A stretch of 64,000 bases of DNA. Origin: Serratia bockelmannii (lineage in GTDB: Bacteria > Pseudomonadota > Gammaproteobacteria > Enterobacterales > Enterobacteriaceae). The position numbers were made by a program, and so were the translations under genes. The notes beneath the pieces were generated by a model, which saw only the letters and a program-made list of their open reading frames with translations, was not told where the DNA came from and did no database searches. Location: NCBI RefSeq assembly GCF_008011855.1, contig NZ_VOUX01000004.1, positions 62,001-126,000 on the forward strand. Direction: 5' to 3'. This document shows, in pieces, positions 8,876 through 17,904 of this stretch (the first letter of the stretch is position 1; each line of letters starts with the position of its first letter).

Positions 8876-11152
8876 ATCAAAATTTCGCTGGATCTGGCGA
8901 TATTCGCCGTTATCTGCGGCATCCTGCCGCTGCTGGTTTTACCGCAGTTGCCTGAGCAATGGCAGCTGTGGCCGATGCTGCTTGTTGCCGGTTTACTGCT
9001 GCGCATCCGTTGGCCGTTTTGCCGTTATTTGGCCTGCCTGGGATTGGGGTTCGCGTGGGCGGTTTTCAACGCCGGAAGCCTGATTGGGCAAGTGGAGCGC
9101 TTAAGCCGCGGATCGGATGTGACGGCGGTGGTGCAGGTTAGCAGCATCGCGCTGAAGCCCGCCGCCAGTAAACAGGCGCTGATGCGCATCGAGCGGATAG
9201 ATGGTCATTGGTTGGTACCTGCATTGACGTTTACCACGCTATGGGCCCCTGAGCAGCAGCGCCTGTGCGCCGGGCAGCGTTGGCAATTGAAACTGCGTTT
9301 GCGGCCGGTGCATGGCAAACTCAATGAAGGCGGCTTCGACAGCCAACGTTGGGCGATCGCGCAGCGCCAGCCGTTAACTGGCCAGGTCAGGCAGGCTCGT
9401 TTGCTGGATGGCGATTGCGGCCTACGCCAGCGCATAATCAGCCATGCGGAAACCAATATCGGCGAGCTGCGTTACAAGGCAGTATTGCTGGCGTTAGCAT
9501 TTGGGGAGCGAACCGCACTGGAGCAGGCTTTACGCATGCTGATGTTGAAAACCGGCATCGCGCACTTGATGGCAATCTCAGGGTTGCATGTGGCGATGGT
9601 CGCCATCTTGTTCTGGGTTACATTGCGTGCGCTGCAGCTTTTTCTTCCTTCTCATCTAATTGGCTATCGCTTTCCGCTGGTCGCGGGCTGGGTGGCGACG
9701 CTGATCTATGTCTGGTTGGTAGGCGCCCAGCCGCCGGCGGTGCGCACCGCGTTGGCGATGACGCTTTGGATGCTGCTGCGCTTGCGCGGCGTCCATTGTT
9801 CTTCTTGGCAAGTGTGGCTGTGGTGTGTCGGGCTTATTTTACTGTGCGATCCGCTGGCGGTCTTGTCAGACAGTTTCTGGCTGTCGGTACTGGCGGTGGG
9901 GTGCCTGATTTTTTGGTTCGAATGGGCACCGCTCGGCGAGCGATTCCGATCGGCCTGGTATTGGGCACCGGTGCGTTGGCTGCATATTCAGCTCGGTATG
10001 ACGTTGCTGCTGGTGCCGATGCAGGCCGCGTTGTTTCTGGGCCTGACGCTGACCTCGCTGCCGGCCAATTTGTGGGCGGTACCGATTGTCTCATTGGTGA
10101 CGGTGCCGCTGATTTTGCTGGCGGTGATGTTTGGCTTCTTTCCCTCGTTAAGCTACGGGCTATGGTGGCTGGCGGACTTCACGCTGCAGTGGGTATTTGT
10201 ACCTCTGAATTACCTGCAACGTGGTTGGGTGGATTTGGGGGCGGCTTCGCTGTTGGCCAGCGCGGCGGGATGGCTCATCGTCGTCTGTTGGCGCTTTCAT
10301 TGGTGGTGGCGTTATGCGTCGGGACTGGCGACGATAGCGATATGCTGCGTGCTGTGGCGGGAAAAAGAACCGACTTACCGCTGGCGAGTCGATATGCTTG
10401 ATGTCGGGCACGGTTTGGCGGTGGTCATTGAACAAAACGGTAAGGGAGTACTGTATGATACCGGCGATCGTTGGCCGGGTGGCAGTGCCGCCGAGCGGCA
10501 TATTTTGCCAATGCTGAACTGGCGGGGTATTGAACTGGAACAGATCATTATCAGCCATGACCACCTCGATCATACCGGTGGGGTGCCTGCTGTGCGGCGG
10601 GTGTTTCCACAGGCTATGGTGCGCAGCCCGATGCGCGGGGAGGGGCACTTGCCCTGCGTCGCCGGTGAGCGCTGGCGCTGGCAGGCGTTGCAATTCGAGG
10701 TGCTATGGCCGCCGAAAACGCGTAAAAAGCCGGGCAATGACGACTCTTGCGTGATCCGTATCGACGACGGGAAATACAGCCTGTTGCTCACCGGCGATGC
10801 GGAAAAAAAAGCGGAGGCGCAGCTGCTCCGGTTACGGCGCGATCGCTTGGCGGCGACGGTGTTGCAGGTGGGGCACCATGGCAGCAGAACCTCCTCCACG
10901 CCGCCGTTTCTGCGCGCGATCAATCCTCAGGCGGCATTGGCGTCAGCATCTCGTTACAACAAATGGCGTTTGCCGGCGCGCAAAGTGGTCGCCAGATACC
11001 GGGCAAATGGCATTATATGGCGCGATACGACGCGCTCCGGCCAGTTATCGGTACTTTTTTTCGACAATGATTGGCAAATTAAAGGCTTTCGCGAACAATT
11101 AATGCCCCGTTGGTACCATCAGCGGTTTGGCGTAGAGGGTGATAATGAGTAA
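8876..11152 (+). CDS. comEC: ComEC/Rec2-family DNA transport protein (YcaI), apparent ATC start
   Basis: Multi-span inner-membrane protein of the ComEC/Rec2 family, the channel for single-stranded DNA uptake in competent bacteria. Its role in enterics is less settled. Hydrophobic segments run through about residues 1-520 (competence domain with GIAHLMAISGLHVAM). A C-terminal metallo-beta-lactamase-like domain follows (VDMLDVGHGLAVVI, ISHDHLDHTGG, LLTGD, LQVGHHGSRTS). Start: the frame opens at 8837 and has no ATG, GTG or TTG before TTG 8948. The segment from the ATC at 8876 reads (M)KISLDLAIFAVICGILPLLVLP in step with the E. coli N-terminus as I recall it. GGGAGAAG lies 4-11 bases before it. 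That gives 758 residues against about 754 in E. coli. If ATC is not used, TTG 8948 (734 residues) would remove the first membrane helix. Confidence 0.85.
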   Translation: MKISLDLAIFAVICGILPLLVLPQLPEQWQLWPMLLVAGLLLRIRWPFCRYLACLGLGFAWAVFNAGSLIGQVERLSRGSDVTAVVQVSSIALKPAASKQALMRIERIDGHWLVPALTFTTLWAPEQQRLCAGQRWQLKLRLRPVHGKLNEGGFDSQRWAIAQRQPLTGQVRQARLLDGDCGLRQRIISHAETNIGELRYKAVLLALAFGERTALEQALRMLMLKTGIAHLMAISGLHVAMVAILFWVTLRALQLFLPSHLIGYRFPLVAGWVATLIYVWLVGAQPPAVRTALAMTLWMLLRLRGVHCSSWQVWLWCVGLILLCDPLAVLSDSFWLSVLAVGCLIFWFEWAPLGERFRSAWYWAPVRWLHIQLGMTLLLVPMQAALFLGLTLTSLPANLWAVPIVSLVTVPLILLAVMFGFFPSLSYGLWWLADFTLQWVFVPLNYLQRGWVDLGAASLLASAAGWLIVVCWRFHWWWRYASGLATIAICCVLWREKEPTYRWRVDMLDVGHGLAVVIEQNGKGVLYDTGDRWPGGSAAERHILPMLNWRGIELEQIIISHDHLDHTGGVPAVRRVFPQAMVRSPMRGEGHLPCVAGERWRWQALQFEVLWPPKTRKKPGNDDSCVIRIDDGKYSLLLTGDAEKKAEAQLLRLRRDRLAATVLQVGHHGSRTSSTPPFLRAINPQAALASASRYNKWRLPARKVVARYRANGIIWRDTTRSGQLSVLFFDNDWQIKGFREQLMPRWYHQRFGVEGDNE

Positions 11153-11187
11153 AATAGGCCGCTATTTCTTCCGATGCTGGTATTTGC

Positions 11188-12936
11188 ATGATGAATGATA
11201 AAGATCTCTCGACCTGGCAGACATTCCGTCGACTCTGGCCGATGATCACTCCTTTTAAGACCGGGCTGATTGTGGCCGCCATTGCGTTGATTATGAACGC
11301 AGCGGGGGACACGCTGATGCTGTCTCTGCTTAAACCGCTATTGGACGATGGGTTTGGAAAAACCGACAGCAGCGTGCTGGTGTGGATGCCGTTGGCCGTC
11401 ATCGCGCTGATGCTGATGCGCGGCGTAACCAGCTTTGTTTCAAGCTACTGCATTTCCTGGGTTTCCGGCATGGTGGTGATGCAGATGCGCCGCCGCCTGT
11501 TTGGCCACATGATGAGAATGCCGGTGGCCTTCTTCGATCAGCAGTCCACCGGGACTTTGCTGTCGCGCATTACCTATGATTCTGAGCAGGTGGCTTCCTC
11601 CTCGTCCAGCGCGCTGGTGACCGTGGTGCGTGAAGGGGCTTCGATCATTGGCCTGTTCATCATGATGTTCTACTACAGCTGGCAGCTGTCGGTGATCCTG
11701 ATCGTGCTGGCGCCGATCGTCTCCATCGCTATTCGCCTGGTCTCCAAGCGTTTCCGCAACATCAGCAAGAACATGCAGAACACGATGGGGCAGGTGACCA
11801 CCAGCGCCGAACAGATGCTGAAAGGCCATAAAGAAGTGCTGATCTTCGGTGGCCAGCAGGTGGAAACCGAGCGCTTCAACTCGGTCAGCAACCGCATGCG
11901 TCAACAGGGCATGAAACTGGTTTCCGCGTCTTCGATTTCCGATCCGATCATTCAGCTGATCGCTTCGCTGGCGCTGGCGTTCGTGCTGTTTGCCGCCAGC
12001 TTCCCAAGCGTGATGGCAACCCTGACCGCCGGTACCATTACCGTGGTGTTCTCATCGATGATCGCGCTGATGCGCCCGCTGAAGTCGCTGACCAACGTCA
12101 ATGCCCAGTTCCAACGCGGGATGGCGGCATGCCAGACGCTGTTCTCCATTTTGGATATGGAACAGGAAAAAGACACCGGCACCCGCGAAGTGAAGCGTGC
12201 GAAAGGCGATATCGAATTCCGCAACGTCACTTTCTACTACCCATCCAAGGAAACGCCGGCGCTGCGTGATATCAACCTGAAAATCGCCGAAGGCAAGACC
12301 GTCGCCTTGGTGGGCCGTTCCGGTTCGGGTAAATCCACTATCGCCAACCTGTTGACGCGTTTCTACGATATCCAAGAAGGCGAAATCCTGATGGATGGCC
12401 ACGATTTGCGCGAATATACCCTGGCCTCGCTGCGCAATCAGGTAGCGCTGGTCTCGCAAAACGTACACCTGTTCAACGACACCATCGCCAACAACATTGC
12501 CTATGCACGCGAGAGTGAATATAGCCGCGAGCAGATTGAGAAAGCGGCCGAAATGGCGTACGCAATGGACTTCATCAACAAGATGGAGAACGGCCTGGAT
12601 ACGGTGATCGGTGAGAACGGCGTAATGCTGTCCGGCGGCCAACGTCAGCGTATCGCCATCGCGCGTGCGTTGCTGCGCGACTGCCCGATCCTGATCCTGG
12701 ATGAGGCGACGTCTGCGCTGGATACCGAGTCCGAACGTGCCATCCAGGCTGCGCTGGACGAGTTGCAGAAAGACCGTACTTCGCTGGTGATCGCGCACCG
12801 TCTGTCGACGATTGAGAAGGCGGACGAGATCCTGGTGGTGGAAGATGGTCGCATTGTTGAACGCGGCGAACACACCGAGTTGCTTGAACGCCAGGGCGCC
12901 TATGCGCAACTGCACCGCATGCAGTTTGGTCAATAA
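11188..12936 (+). CDS. msbA: Lipid A export ABC transporter MsbA
   Basis: 582 residues, exactly the E. coli length. A fused half-transporter that works as a homodimer to flip core-lipid A across the inner membrane. Six membrane helices occupy about residues 20-320. The nucleotide-binding domain follows: Walker A GRSGSGKS at 376-383, Q-loop VALVSQN, signature [16 protein letters not shown], Walker [12 protein letters not shown] and switch His in VIAHRLST. The start has two adjacent candidates, and ATG 11188 fits the E. coli N-terminus ([13 protein letters not shown]). It begins 35 bases after comEC, and its stop overlaps the lpxK ATG by one base, so the three genes are likely co-transcribed. 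Confidence 0.97.
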   Translation: MMNDKDLSTWQTFRRLWPMITPFKTGLIVAAIALIMNAAGDTLMLSLLKPLLDDGFGKTDSSVLVWMPLAVIALMLMRGVTSFVSSYCISWVSGMVVMQMRRRLFGHMMRMPVAFFDQQSTGTLLSRITYDSEQVASSSSSALVTVVREGASIIGLFIMMFYYSWQLSVILIVLAPIVSIAIRLVSKRFRNISKNMQNTMGQVTTSAEQMLKGHKEVLIFGGQQVETERFNSVSNRMRQQGMKLVSASSISDPIIQLIASLALAFVLFAASFPSVMATLTAGTITVVFSSMIALMRPLKSLTNVNAQFQRGMAACQTLFSILDMEQEKDTGTREVKRAKGDIEFRNVTFYYPSKETPALRDINLKIAEGKTVALVGRSGSGKSTIANLLTRFYDIQEGEILMDGHDLREYTLASLRNQVALVSQNVHLFNDTIANNIAYARESEYSREQIEKAAEMAYAMDFINKMENGLDTVIGENGVMLSGGQRQRIAIARALLRDCPILILDEATSALDTESERAIQAALDELQKDRTSLVIAHRLSTIEKADEILVVEDGRIVERGEHTELLERQGAYAQLHRMQFGQ

Positions 12937-13916
12937 TGATTGAGCGCATCTGGTCCGGCGGTTCGCTGCTTTATCTGGCGCTGCTGCCGCTCTCCTGGCT
13001 GTATGGCCTGCTCAGTTGGCTGATTCGCCTAAGCTATCGCTGTGGCCTGCGCAAAAGCTGGCGTTCGCCGGTGCCGGTGGTGGTGGTGGGCAATCTCACT
13101 GCCGGCGGCAACGGCAAAACGCCGATGGTGATCTGGCTGGTGGAACACCTGCAGCAGCGGGGCTATCGCGTTGGCGTGGTCTCGCGCGGTTACGGCGGCA
13201 AGTCGGCGGTCTATCCCCTGGTGCTCAATCAGAGCACCTCGACCCGCGAGGCGGGGGATGAGCCGGTGCTGATTTATCAGCGCACCGGCGCGCCCGTGGC
13301 GATCGCGCCCAAGCGAGCTGAGGCGGTGCAGGCCTTGCTGCAACAACAGCCGCTGGATGCGATCATCACCGACGACGGCTTGCAGCACTATGCCTTACAG
13401 CGTGACTTCGAGCTGGTGGTCATCGACGGCGTACGCCGTTTCGGCAACGGCTGGTGGTTACCGGCTGGGCCGATGCGCGAGCGCGCCGCGCGGCTTGGCA
13501 GCGTCGATGCGCGCGTCGCCAATGGCGGCGTGGCGCAGGCCGGAGAAATTGCTATGCGTCTGCAGGCGCGTGACGCAGTAAACCTGCTAAGCGGTGAACG
13601 TCGCCCGGCAGCCGAGCTGCCGCGCGTGGTGGCGATGGCGGGTATCGGCCATCCGCCGCGTTTCTTCGCGACGTTGGAAAAGTTGAGCGTCGAAGTCGTG
13701 CAGGAAGTGGCGTTTGCCGATCATCAGGAATATCAGCAGGCGCAGCTGGCGGCGTTGGTTAATGCAGAGCAAACGCTGCTGATGACGGAGAAGGACGCGG
13801 TGAAATGCCGCGCCTTTGCCCAGCCTAATTGGTGGTATTTACCGGTTGATGCGGTGCTACCTTCCGCTCAGGCTGAGCAACTGCTGCAGGATATCGAGTC
13901 TCTACTGGCTAAGTAA
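12936..13916 (+). CDS. lpxK: Tetraacyldisaccharide 4'-kinase
   Basis: 326 residues. It phosphorylates the 4'-position of the tetraacyldisaccharide 1-phosphate to give lipid IVA, on the inner face of the inner membrane. One N-terminal membrane anchor ([19 protein letters not shown]) is followed by a P-loop, [20 protein letters not shown], near residues 45-65. The segments [20 protein letters not shown] and [15 protein letters not shown] are typical of the family. The TAATG overlap with msbA indicates translational coupling. It is followed by a convergent gene 2 bases away. Confidence 0.97.
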   Translation: MIERIWSGGSLLYLALLPLSWLYGLLSWLIRLSYRCGLRKSWRSPVPVVVVGNLTAGGNGKTPMVIWLVEHLQQRGYRVGVVSRGYGGKSAVYPLVLNQSTSTREAGDEPVLIYQRTGAPVAIAPKRAEAVQALLQQQPLDAIITDDGLQHYALQRDFELVVIDGVRRFGNGWWLPAGPMRERAARLGSVDARVANGGVAQAGEIAMRLQARDAVNLLSGERRPAAELPRVVAMAGIGHPPRFFATLEKLSVEVVQEVAFADHQEYQQAQLAALVNAEQTLLMTEKDAVKCRAFAQPNWWYLPVDAVLPSAQAEQLLQDIESLLAK

Positions 13917-13918
13917 CC

Positions 13919-15325
13919 TCAGGACGCCAGCGTGACAAGCCCCAGGGCTTGCGCGCAGGCTTCCAGCGAACGCTGCTGGGTTTGTTGATACAGCGCCAGC
14001 TCGTCGATCACCTCACTACCCAACGCGTGTTCAAACGCTGCCCGGCTTGACGCCGCATTGTACTGTGTATGGCGGCTGTCCCCCAGATTCGATTGGAAAA
14101 TCCCCGCCGCGCTGACCGGCAGAAAATCTTCATACACCAGTGGCTGGAAGCGAACGTGTTCTTTCTCGATCAGTTGCTCCAGGGTGCTGTGCTTATCCAG
14201 TGATTCTTTGGCCGCCAGGCCGCACTCGGTCGGGAAATAGCGGAACCAGGCCAGCTGTTGCTCGCGCAGCGTGGCGTAATCATCCGGAAACGCCCGGAAG
14301 TTTTCTTCCAGCAACTGATAATAGCGTTCGGCATTTTTCTCGCTCGGCGGCGCCTGCAGCGCATCGTTGGTGGCCTTCAGCAGACGGTCGTAGAGTTCGC
14401 GTCCTTTCGTCGTCAGCGCCACACCGCGCTGTTCGATCTCGCCGAACCGCGCGGTATGATGACCGGCGACGACGCGGCCGTCGCGCTCAACGAAATCGAC
14501 GCGTTCTTCCAACGCCTTGAAGCTGGTCTGGCGCAGCAGGATCGCGCGACGGCGGCGCGGCGGGCCCTCGATGACCGCTTTGGGCGTAATACCGCGGGCG
14601 GGCATCGCCTGTTGAACGCGATCGATATCCAGCGTGCGCGGTGTCAGATGATTGATATGCGGCCCTTTAAACGCCACCACGTCGGCGATCAGTCGATGCT
14701 GATCGTGTAGCTGCCGGTATTCTTCTGCGCTGACCGTCGCCTGGTTGTGCCAGCGGAAGGTTTCCAGCGCTTGTTCGACAAATTCTTGCGCCTGTACTTC
14801 ATTTAGCCCGCCTTGCGCTTCCTGCAACGCGATCAGTTCCAACGCGCGATCGGTAAAGATACGGCGGCGCGCCAGCAAGCGCTCAGCCAGCTCACGCAGC
14901 GCGGGATCTTCTATCAGCTCCAGGCGAAGCAAGGAGGTAAATACGCGGAACGGACTGACCTGCAGCGCGTCTTCGTGTACGGCGCGAAAGGCGGTCGAGT
15001 GCACGGGAACGCCCGCCACAGACAGATCATAGTAACCGACCGGCGCCATGCCCATCACCCGGAACAGACGGCGCAGGGTGGCCAGTTCGCCAGCAGTGCC
15101 GACCCGGATCGCGCCGTGGCGCTCCATCGCAAGGCGTTCGATCTCGCCGGTGATTTGCAGTTGATGAGCCAGTGCGGCATCTTCGCGCAGAACCTGTCGG
15201 TTGGTTTCCGCCACCAGCTCCAGCAGATCGCCGTACAGTGGTACCTCCTTTTGGTACATGTCCGACATCGCGTGAGAGAATCTGGCGCGGATTTCATTAG
15301 GTGAAACGAACTGCTGGGCGGTCAT
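13919..15325 (-). CDS. hglS: 2-oxoadipate dioxygenase/decarboxylase family (YdcJ/HglS, DUF1338)
   Basis: 468 residues from ATG 15325, which has AAGGAG eight bases upstream. Two upstream in-frame ATGs (15331 and 15349) are worse placed. It closely resembles E. coli YdcJ along its length. P. putida HglS, a VOC-like Fe(II) enzyme, converts 2-oxoadipate to D-2-hydroxyglutarate in lysine catabolism. With this start the recalled HglS ligands fall at matching places: His70 and Arg74 in RHGAIRVG, His226 in GPHINHLTPR, and Glu296/298 in FGEIEQRGVAL. VPVHSTAFR is also conserved. The activity is inferred from family. E. coli has no gene here, so this is an insertion between lpxK and ycaQ. No other lysine-degradation gene is adjacent. 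Confidence 0.85.
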   Translation of the reverse strand: MTAQQFVSPNEIRARFSHAMSDMYQKEVPLYGDLLELVAETNRQVLREDAALAHQLQITGEIERLAMERHGAIRVGTAGELATLRRLFRVMGMAPVGYYDLSVAGVPVHSTAFRAVHEDALQVSPFRVFTSLLRLELIEDPALRELAERLLARRRIFTDRALELIALQEAQGGLNEVQAQEFVEQALETFRWHNQATVSAEEYRQLHDQHRLIADVVAFKGPHINHLTPRTLDIDRVQQAMPARGITPKAVIEGPPRRRRAILLRQTSFKALEERVDFVERDGRVVAGHHTARFGEIEQRGVALTTKGRELYDRLLKATNDALQAPPSEKNAERYYQLLEENFRAFPDDYATLREQQLAWFRYFPTECGLAAKESLDKHSTLEQLIEKEHVRFQPLVYEDFLPVSAAGIFQSNLGDSRHTQYNAASSRAAFEHALGSEVIDELALYQQTQQRSLEACAQALGLVTLAS

Positions 15326-15850
15326 GCGCATAGCTCCTTGATTCAGCATAATCTGAAAAATCGTGTTTTTAGCGGCAAAAGTGCTGGCGAAAAAGCCGTC
15401 TGCCTTGTTTTCCCCTCAAGTTTAGCCATCTGATTTGGGATTTGTTATAGACGTGGCAAGCATATTAGAGTTTTATGCGTTAGCTCTCATTTGCAGCGCA
15501 CGGACGGACAAATGATGCCCCGGTGAGCAGAGGAACGCGGTGGATCGGCCGCGGCGAGCGTTAAATTAAGTCATGCATATTCAGGGGGATAAAAATAAAT
15601 TCGGCGTATTTATGAATTTAATGCAATAAACCCCTTGTGCATCCACCATTTTTATGAGTAAATGCAAGTCGGCCTGTAATCCAGACCTATTTATGTTCGA
15701 GTTTAGAGTTAAGCAGTTCCTCCAAAAACGTTATCATCCGATTCCGCTTCAAAGACGAACCTTCTAAGTACCTCCCATAAGTAATGTTTCTGACATGGCC
15801 ACAATTGCCTCTTATGGCAGGTTTTGTAAATATATTTAAAGGTAAAAGTA
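15326..15850 (+). promoter_or_regulatory. Long leader and promoter region before the first csp gene
   Basis: 525 bases, clearly AT-richer than the flanking genes, with no ORF above about 20 codons that carries a ribosome site. It must hold the hglS promoter (reverse) and the csp promoter with a 5' leader. Long unstructured-to-structured leaders are the rule for cspA-type genes and act as RNA thermosensors. I did not find an exact cold-box sequence. The stretch 15590-15850 is the likely leader, but this is inference from gene family and spacing. Confidence 0.4.
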
Positions 15851-16060
15851 ATGTCTAAGAAGACGGGTCAAGTTAAGTGGTTCAACGAAAGCAAAGGTTT
15901 TGGTTTCATTGAGCAGCACGATGGCGGCAAAGATGTATTCGTACACTTCTCCGCTATCATGACCGACGGTTTCAAGACCCTGGCTGAAGGCCAGCGCGTC
16001 GAGTACACCATTCAGGACAGCCCGCGCGGGCCGGCTGCCGCTAACGTAGTTGCTCTGTAA
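15851..16060 (+). CDS. Cold-shock-domain RNA chaperone, canonical CspA/C/E type
   Basis: 69 residues, one cold-shock domain. It binds single-stranded RNA and DNA and melts secondary structure. All core features are present: KWFN, RNP1 KGFGFI, RNP2 VFVHFS, and a [10 protein letters not shown] ending. It is nearest E. coli CspC/CspE in length and N-terminus ([20 protein letters not shown]), but assigning a specific csp letter is not safe. The ribosome site is AAAGGT at 15838-15843. It ends at its own terminator and is not in the E. coli segment. Confidence 0.93.
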   Translation: MSKKTGQVKWFNESKGFGFIEQHDGGKDVFVHFSAIMTDGFKTLAEGQRVEYTIQDSPRGPAAANVVAL

Positions 16061-16145
16061 GAAGACAGGGAACGCGTATAAGAGATCTTAATACAACCAT
16101 GGTGATGCCTCAGCGCTGAATCATGCGGAAGATATTAAGTTCAAC

Positions 16146-16176
16146 AAGCCCGCCTTCGTGCGGGTTTTTTAATTTT
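16146..16176 (+). terminator. Intrinsic terminator after the first csp gene
   Basis: Stem CCCGC/GCGGG (16149-16153, 16160-16164), flanked by AAG and followed by TTTTTTAATTTTT. It separates the two csp genes into distinct transcripts. Confidence 0.8.
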
Positions 16177-16282
16177 TTGCTCACGAGAGGTTTGTTACGA
16201 AAAACTTTAGGATGGGCTGGTAGCGTCCAGACAATATAAAAAATGACGTTGTCAAGGATGCTCAAGTAAAAGGATATAAGTT

Positions 16283-16504
16283 ATGTTTAAAAATACTGTG
16301 TTAAAAATGGGCCGTGTGAAATGGTTTAATCAGGCCGAAGGCTATGGTTTTATTTCACCGGTAGATGGCAGCGACGAAATCTATGTCAATCGCAACGCTA
16401 TCGCCAACACCAAAAATAAGTCGTTGAACGAAGGTCAGAACGTTGAGTTCTCGATCTATCGCAGCTCGCATGGGCTGTCCGCGGCAGACGTTATCGCGTT
16501 CTGA
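16283..16504 (+). CDS. Divergent cold-shock-like protein with degenerate RNP2
   Basis: 73 residues aligning over the whole cold-shock domain: MGRVKWFNQAEGYGFISPVDGSDEIYVNRNAI, ending in SAADVIAF. RNP1 is changed from KGFGFI to EGYGFI, losing the Lys. RNP2 is changed from VFVHFS to IYVNRN, losing the His and a key stacking Phe. A short N-terminal extension, MFKNTVLK, precedes the usual Met. AAAAGGATA at 16269-16277 supports the first ATG. The frame is intact, so it is not an obvious pseudogene. Loss of the RNP2 ring residues suggests weak or altered nucleic-acid binding, as in E. coli CspF and CspH, which also diverge there. The role is unknown. Confidence 0.85.
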   Translation: MFKNTVLKMGRVKWFNQAEGYGFISPVDGSDEIYVNRNAIANTKNKSLNEGQNVEFSIYRSSHGLSAADVIAF

Positions 16505-16617
16505 TCGCACCCACCTTCCTCGCCAGTGCCGGTGTCGCCACCCGCAAGCACTGGCGAAGATAAATCCCGCGATATCCACTATTATCAGGCCATTGCCTAC
16601 TCGCCACGGATATCAGG

Positions 16618-17844
16618 ATGACCATCCCGACCCTTTCCCTTACCGCCGCTCGCGCGCTGCACCTTGCCGCCCAGGGGCTGCTTTCTCCGCTTAAACGCCA
16701 GGCTCGGCCCGATGACGTCTTGAGTGCGATCCAGCGCATGGGGTTGTTACAAATCGATACCATTAGCGTCGTTGCTCGCAGCCCGTATCTGGTGCTGTTC
16801 AGCCGTTTGGGAGCCTATCAGCCGGAGTGGCTTGAGCAGGCGCTCGCCGGCCGCAAGCTGTTCGAGTATTGGGCGCACGAGGCCTGTTTCCTGCCGATCG
16901 AAGATTTTGGCCTGCTGCGCCACCGCATGCTGGCGCCGCATGATATGGGCTGGAAATACTCCGCCGACTGGGTGCAGCAGCACCAGGCCGCGATGGACAA
17001 CCTGCTGCGGCACATCGAACAACAGGGGCCGGTGCGCTCCGCCGATTTCAGCGCCGAGAAGAAGGGCAACAGCGGGTGGTGGGACTGGAAACCGGAGAAA
17101 CGTCATCTGGAAATCCTATTTACCGCCGGCAAGCTGATGGTGGCCGAACGTCGCAACTTCCACCGGGTTTACGATCTGACCGAAAGGCTGCTGCCGGCCT
17201 GGGACGATGCGCGCCATACGCTGCCTGTGGAGCAGGCGCGCCGGCAGATGCTGTGCCGCACCTGCCGCTATCTGGGCATTTTCCGCGCCGAGTGGTTGGC
17301 TGACTACTATCGGCTGAAGCGCGTGGCGCCAAAAGCCTTGCTGGCAGCGCTGCAGGAACAGGGCGAGATTACGCCGGTGCAGGTAGAGGGGCTGGAAGGA
17401 CAATTCTATGTGCATGAATCACTGGCGGAATTGCTGCCGCTGGCGGAGCAGGGCAAACTCAAATCGACGGTCACCAGCCTGCTTTCGCCTTTTGATCCGG
17501 TGGTGTGGGATCGCCGTCGGGCGCTCGAGCTGTTCAACTTTGACTATCGGCTAGAGTGTTACACGCCGAAAGAAAAACGTCGCTATGGCTACTTCACTTT
17601 GCCGGTGCTGCATCGTGGCGAGCTGGTGGGGCGGATTGACGCCAAGGCGCACCGTCGCCAGGGCATCTTCGAGATCATCAGTTTCCATGCGGAGCCGCAG
17701 GTGCGCTTCGGCAAACAGCGAATGCAAGATATCCGACAGGCCATCGCGCGCACGGCAAAATGGCACGGTGCACAACGCGTCGCGCTGGGCGACATTCCGG
17801 CGGTGTTGGCCGCTGAATGGGGTGCCGGCTGGGAAGTGGGATAA
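16618..17844 (+). CDS. ycaQ: Interstrand cross-link DNA glycosylase YcaQ
   Basis: 408 residues, HTH_42/AlkZ family. Members excise alkylated bases and unhook interstrand cross-links, and YcaQ does so for nitrogen-mustard-type lesions. Winged-helix repeats make up the fold. The catalytic QxD-type motif is LLQIDTISVVARSPYLVLFSRLG near residues 41-63, and EYWAHEACFLP follows. The C-terminus KAHRRQGIFEIISFHAEP is conserved. ATG 16618 gives MTIPTLSLTAARALHLAAQGLL, matching the E. coli start. The gene order ycaQ-ycaR-kdsB is as in E. coli, except for about 300 bases with a candidate small gene in between. Confidence 0.95.
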   Translation: MTIPTLSLTAARALHLAAQGLLSPLKRQARPDDVLSAIQRMGLLQIDTISVVARSPYLVLFSRLGAYQPEWLEQALAGRKLFEYWAHEACFLPIEDFGLLRHRMLAPHDMGWKYSADWVQQHQAAMDNLLRHIEQQGPVRSADFSAEKKGNSGWWDWKPEKRHLEILFTAGKLMVAERRNFHRVYDLTERLLPAWDDARHTLPVEQARRQMLCRTCRYLGIFRAEWLADYYRLKRVAPKALLAALQEQGEITPVQVEGLEGQFYVHESLAELLPLAEQGKLKSTVTSLLSPFDPVVWDRRRALELFNFDYRLECYTPKEKRRYGYFTLPVLHRGELVGRIDAKAHRRQGIFEIISFHAEPQVRFGKQRMQDIRQAIARTAKWHGAQRVALGDIPAVLAAEWGAGWEVG

Positions 17845-17891
17845 CGAGCGACGCCGTCGGTGGGGTAAAACGAAGTTAAGCGTCGCTCGTT
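17843..17891. repeat. Perfect 12-bp inverted repeat at the ycaQ stop
   Basis: AACGAGCGACGC at 17843-17854 is exactly complementary to GCGTCGCTCGTT at 17880-17891, with a 25-base loop. The left arm overlaps the ycaQ TAA. There is no T-run, so it is not a standard intrinsic terminator. It may stabilise the mRNA 3' end or act in the opposite orientation. Confidence 0.7.
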
Positions 17892-17904
17892 ACAAAGGGG
17901 CTCA

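Noticed and set aside
9349-10401. 350-codon frame inside comEC on the same strand
   Set aside because: Gly/Ala-rich shadow in frame +1 of a certain membrane protein; no start signal.
15541-15640. Very short frames (up to about 22 codons) in the csp leader
   Set aside because: No ribosome sites and no composition different from background.
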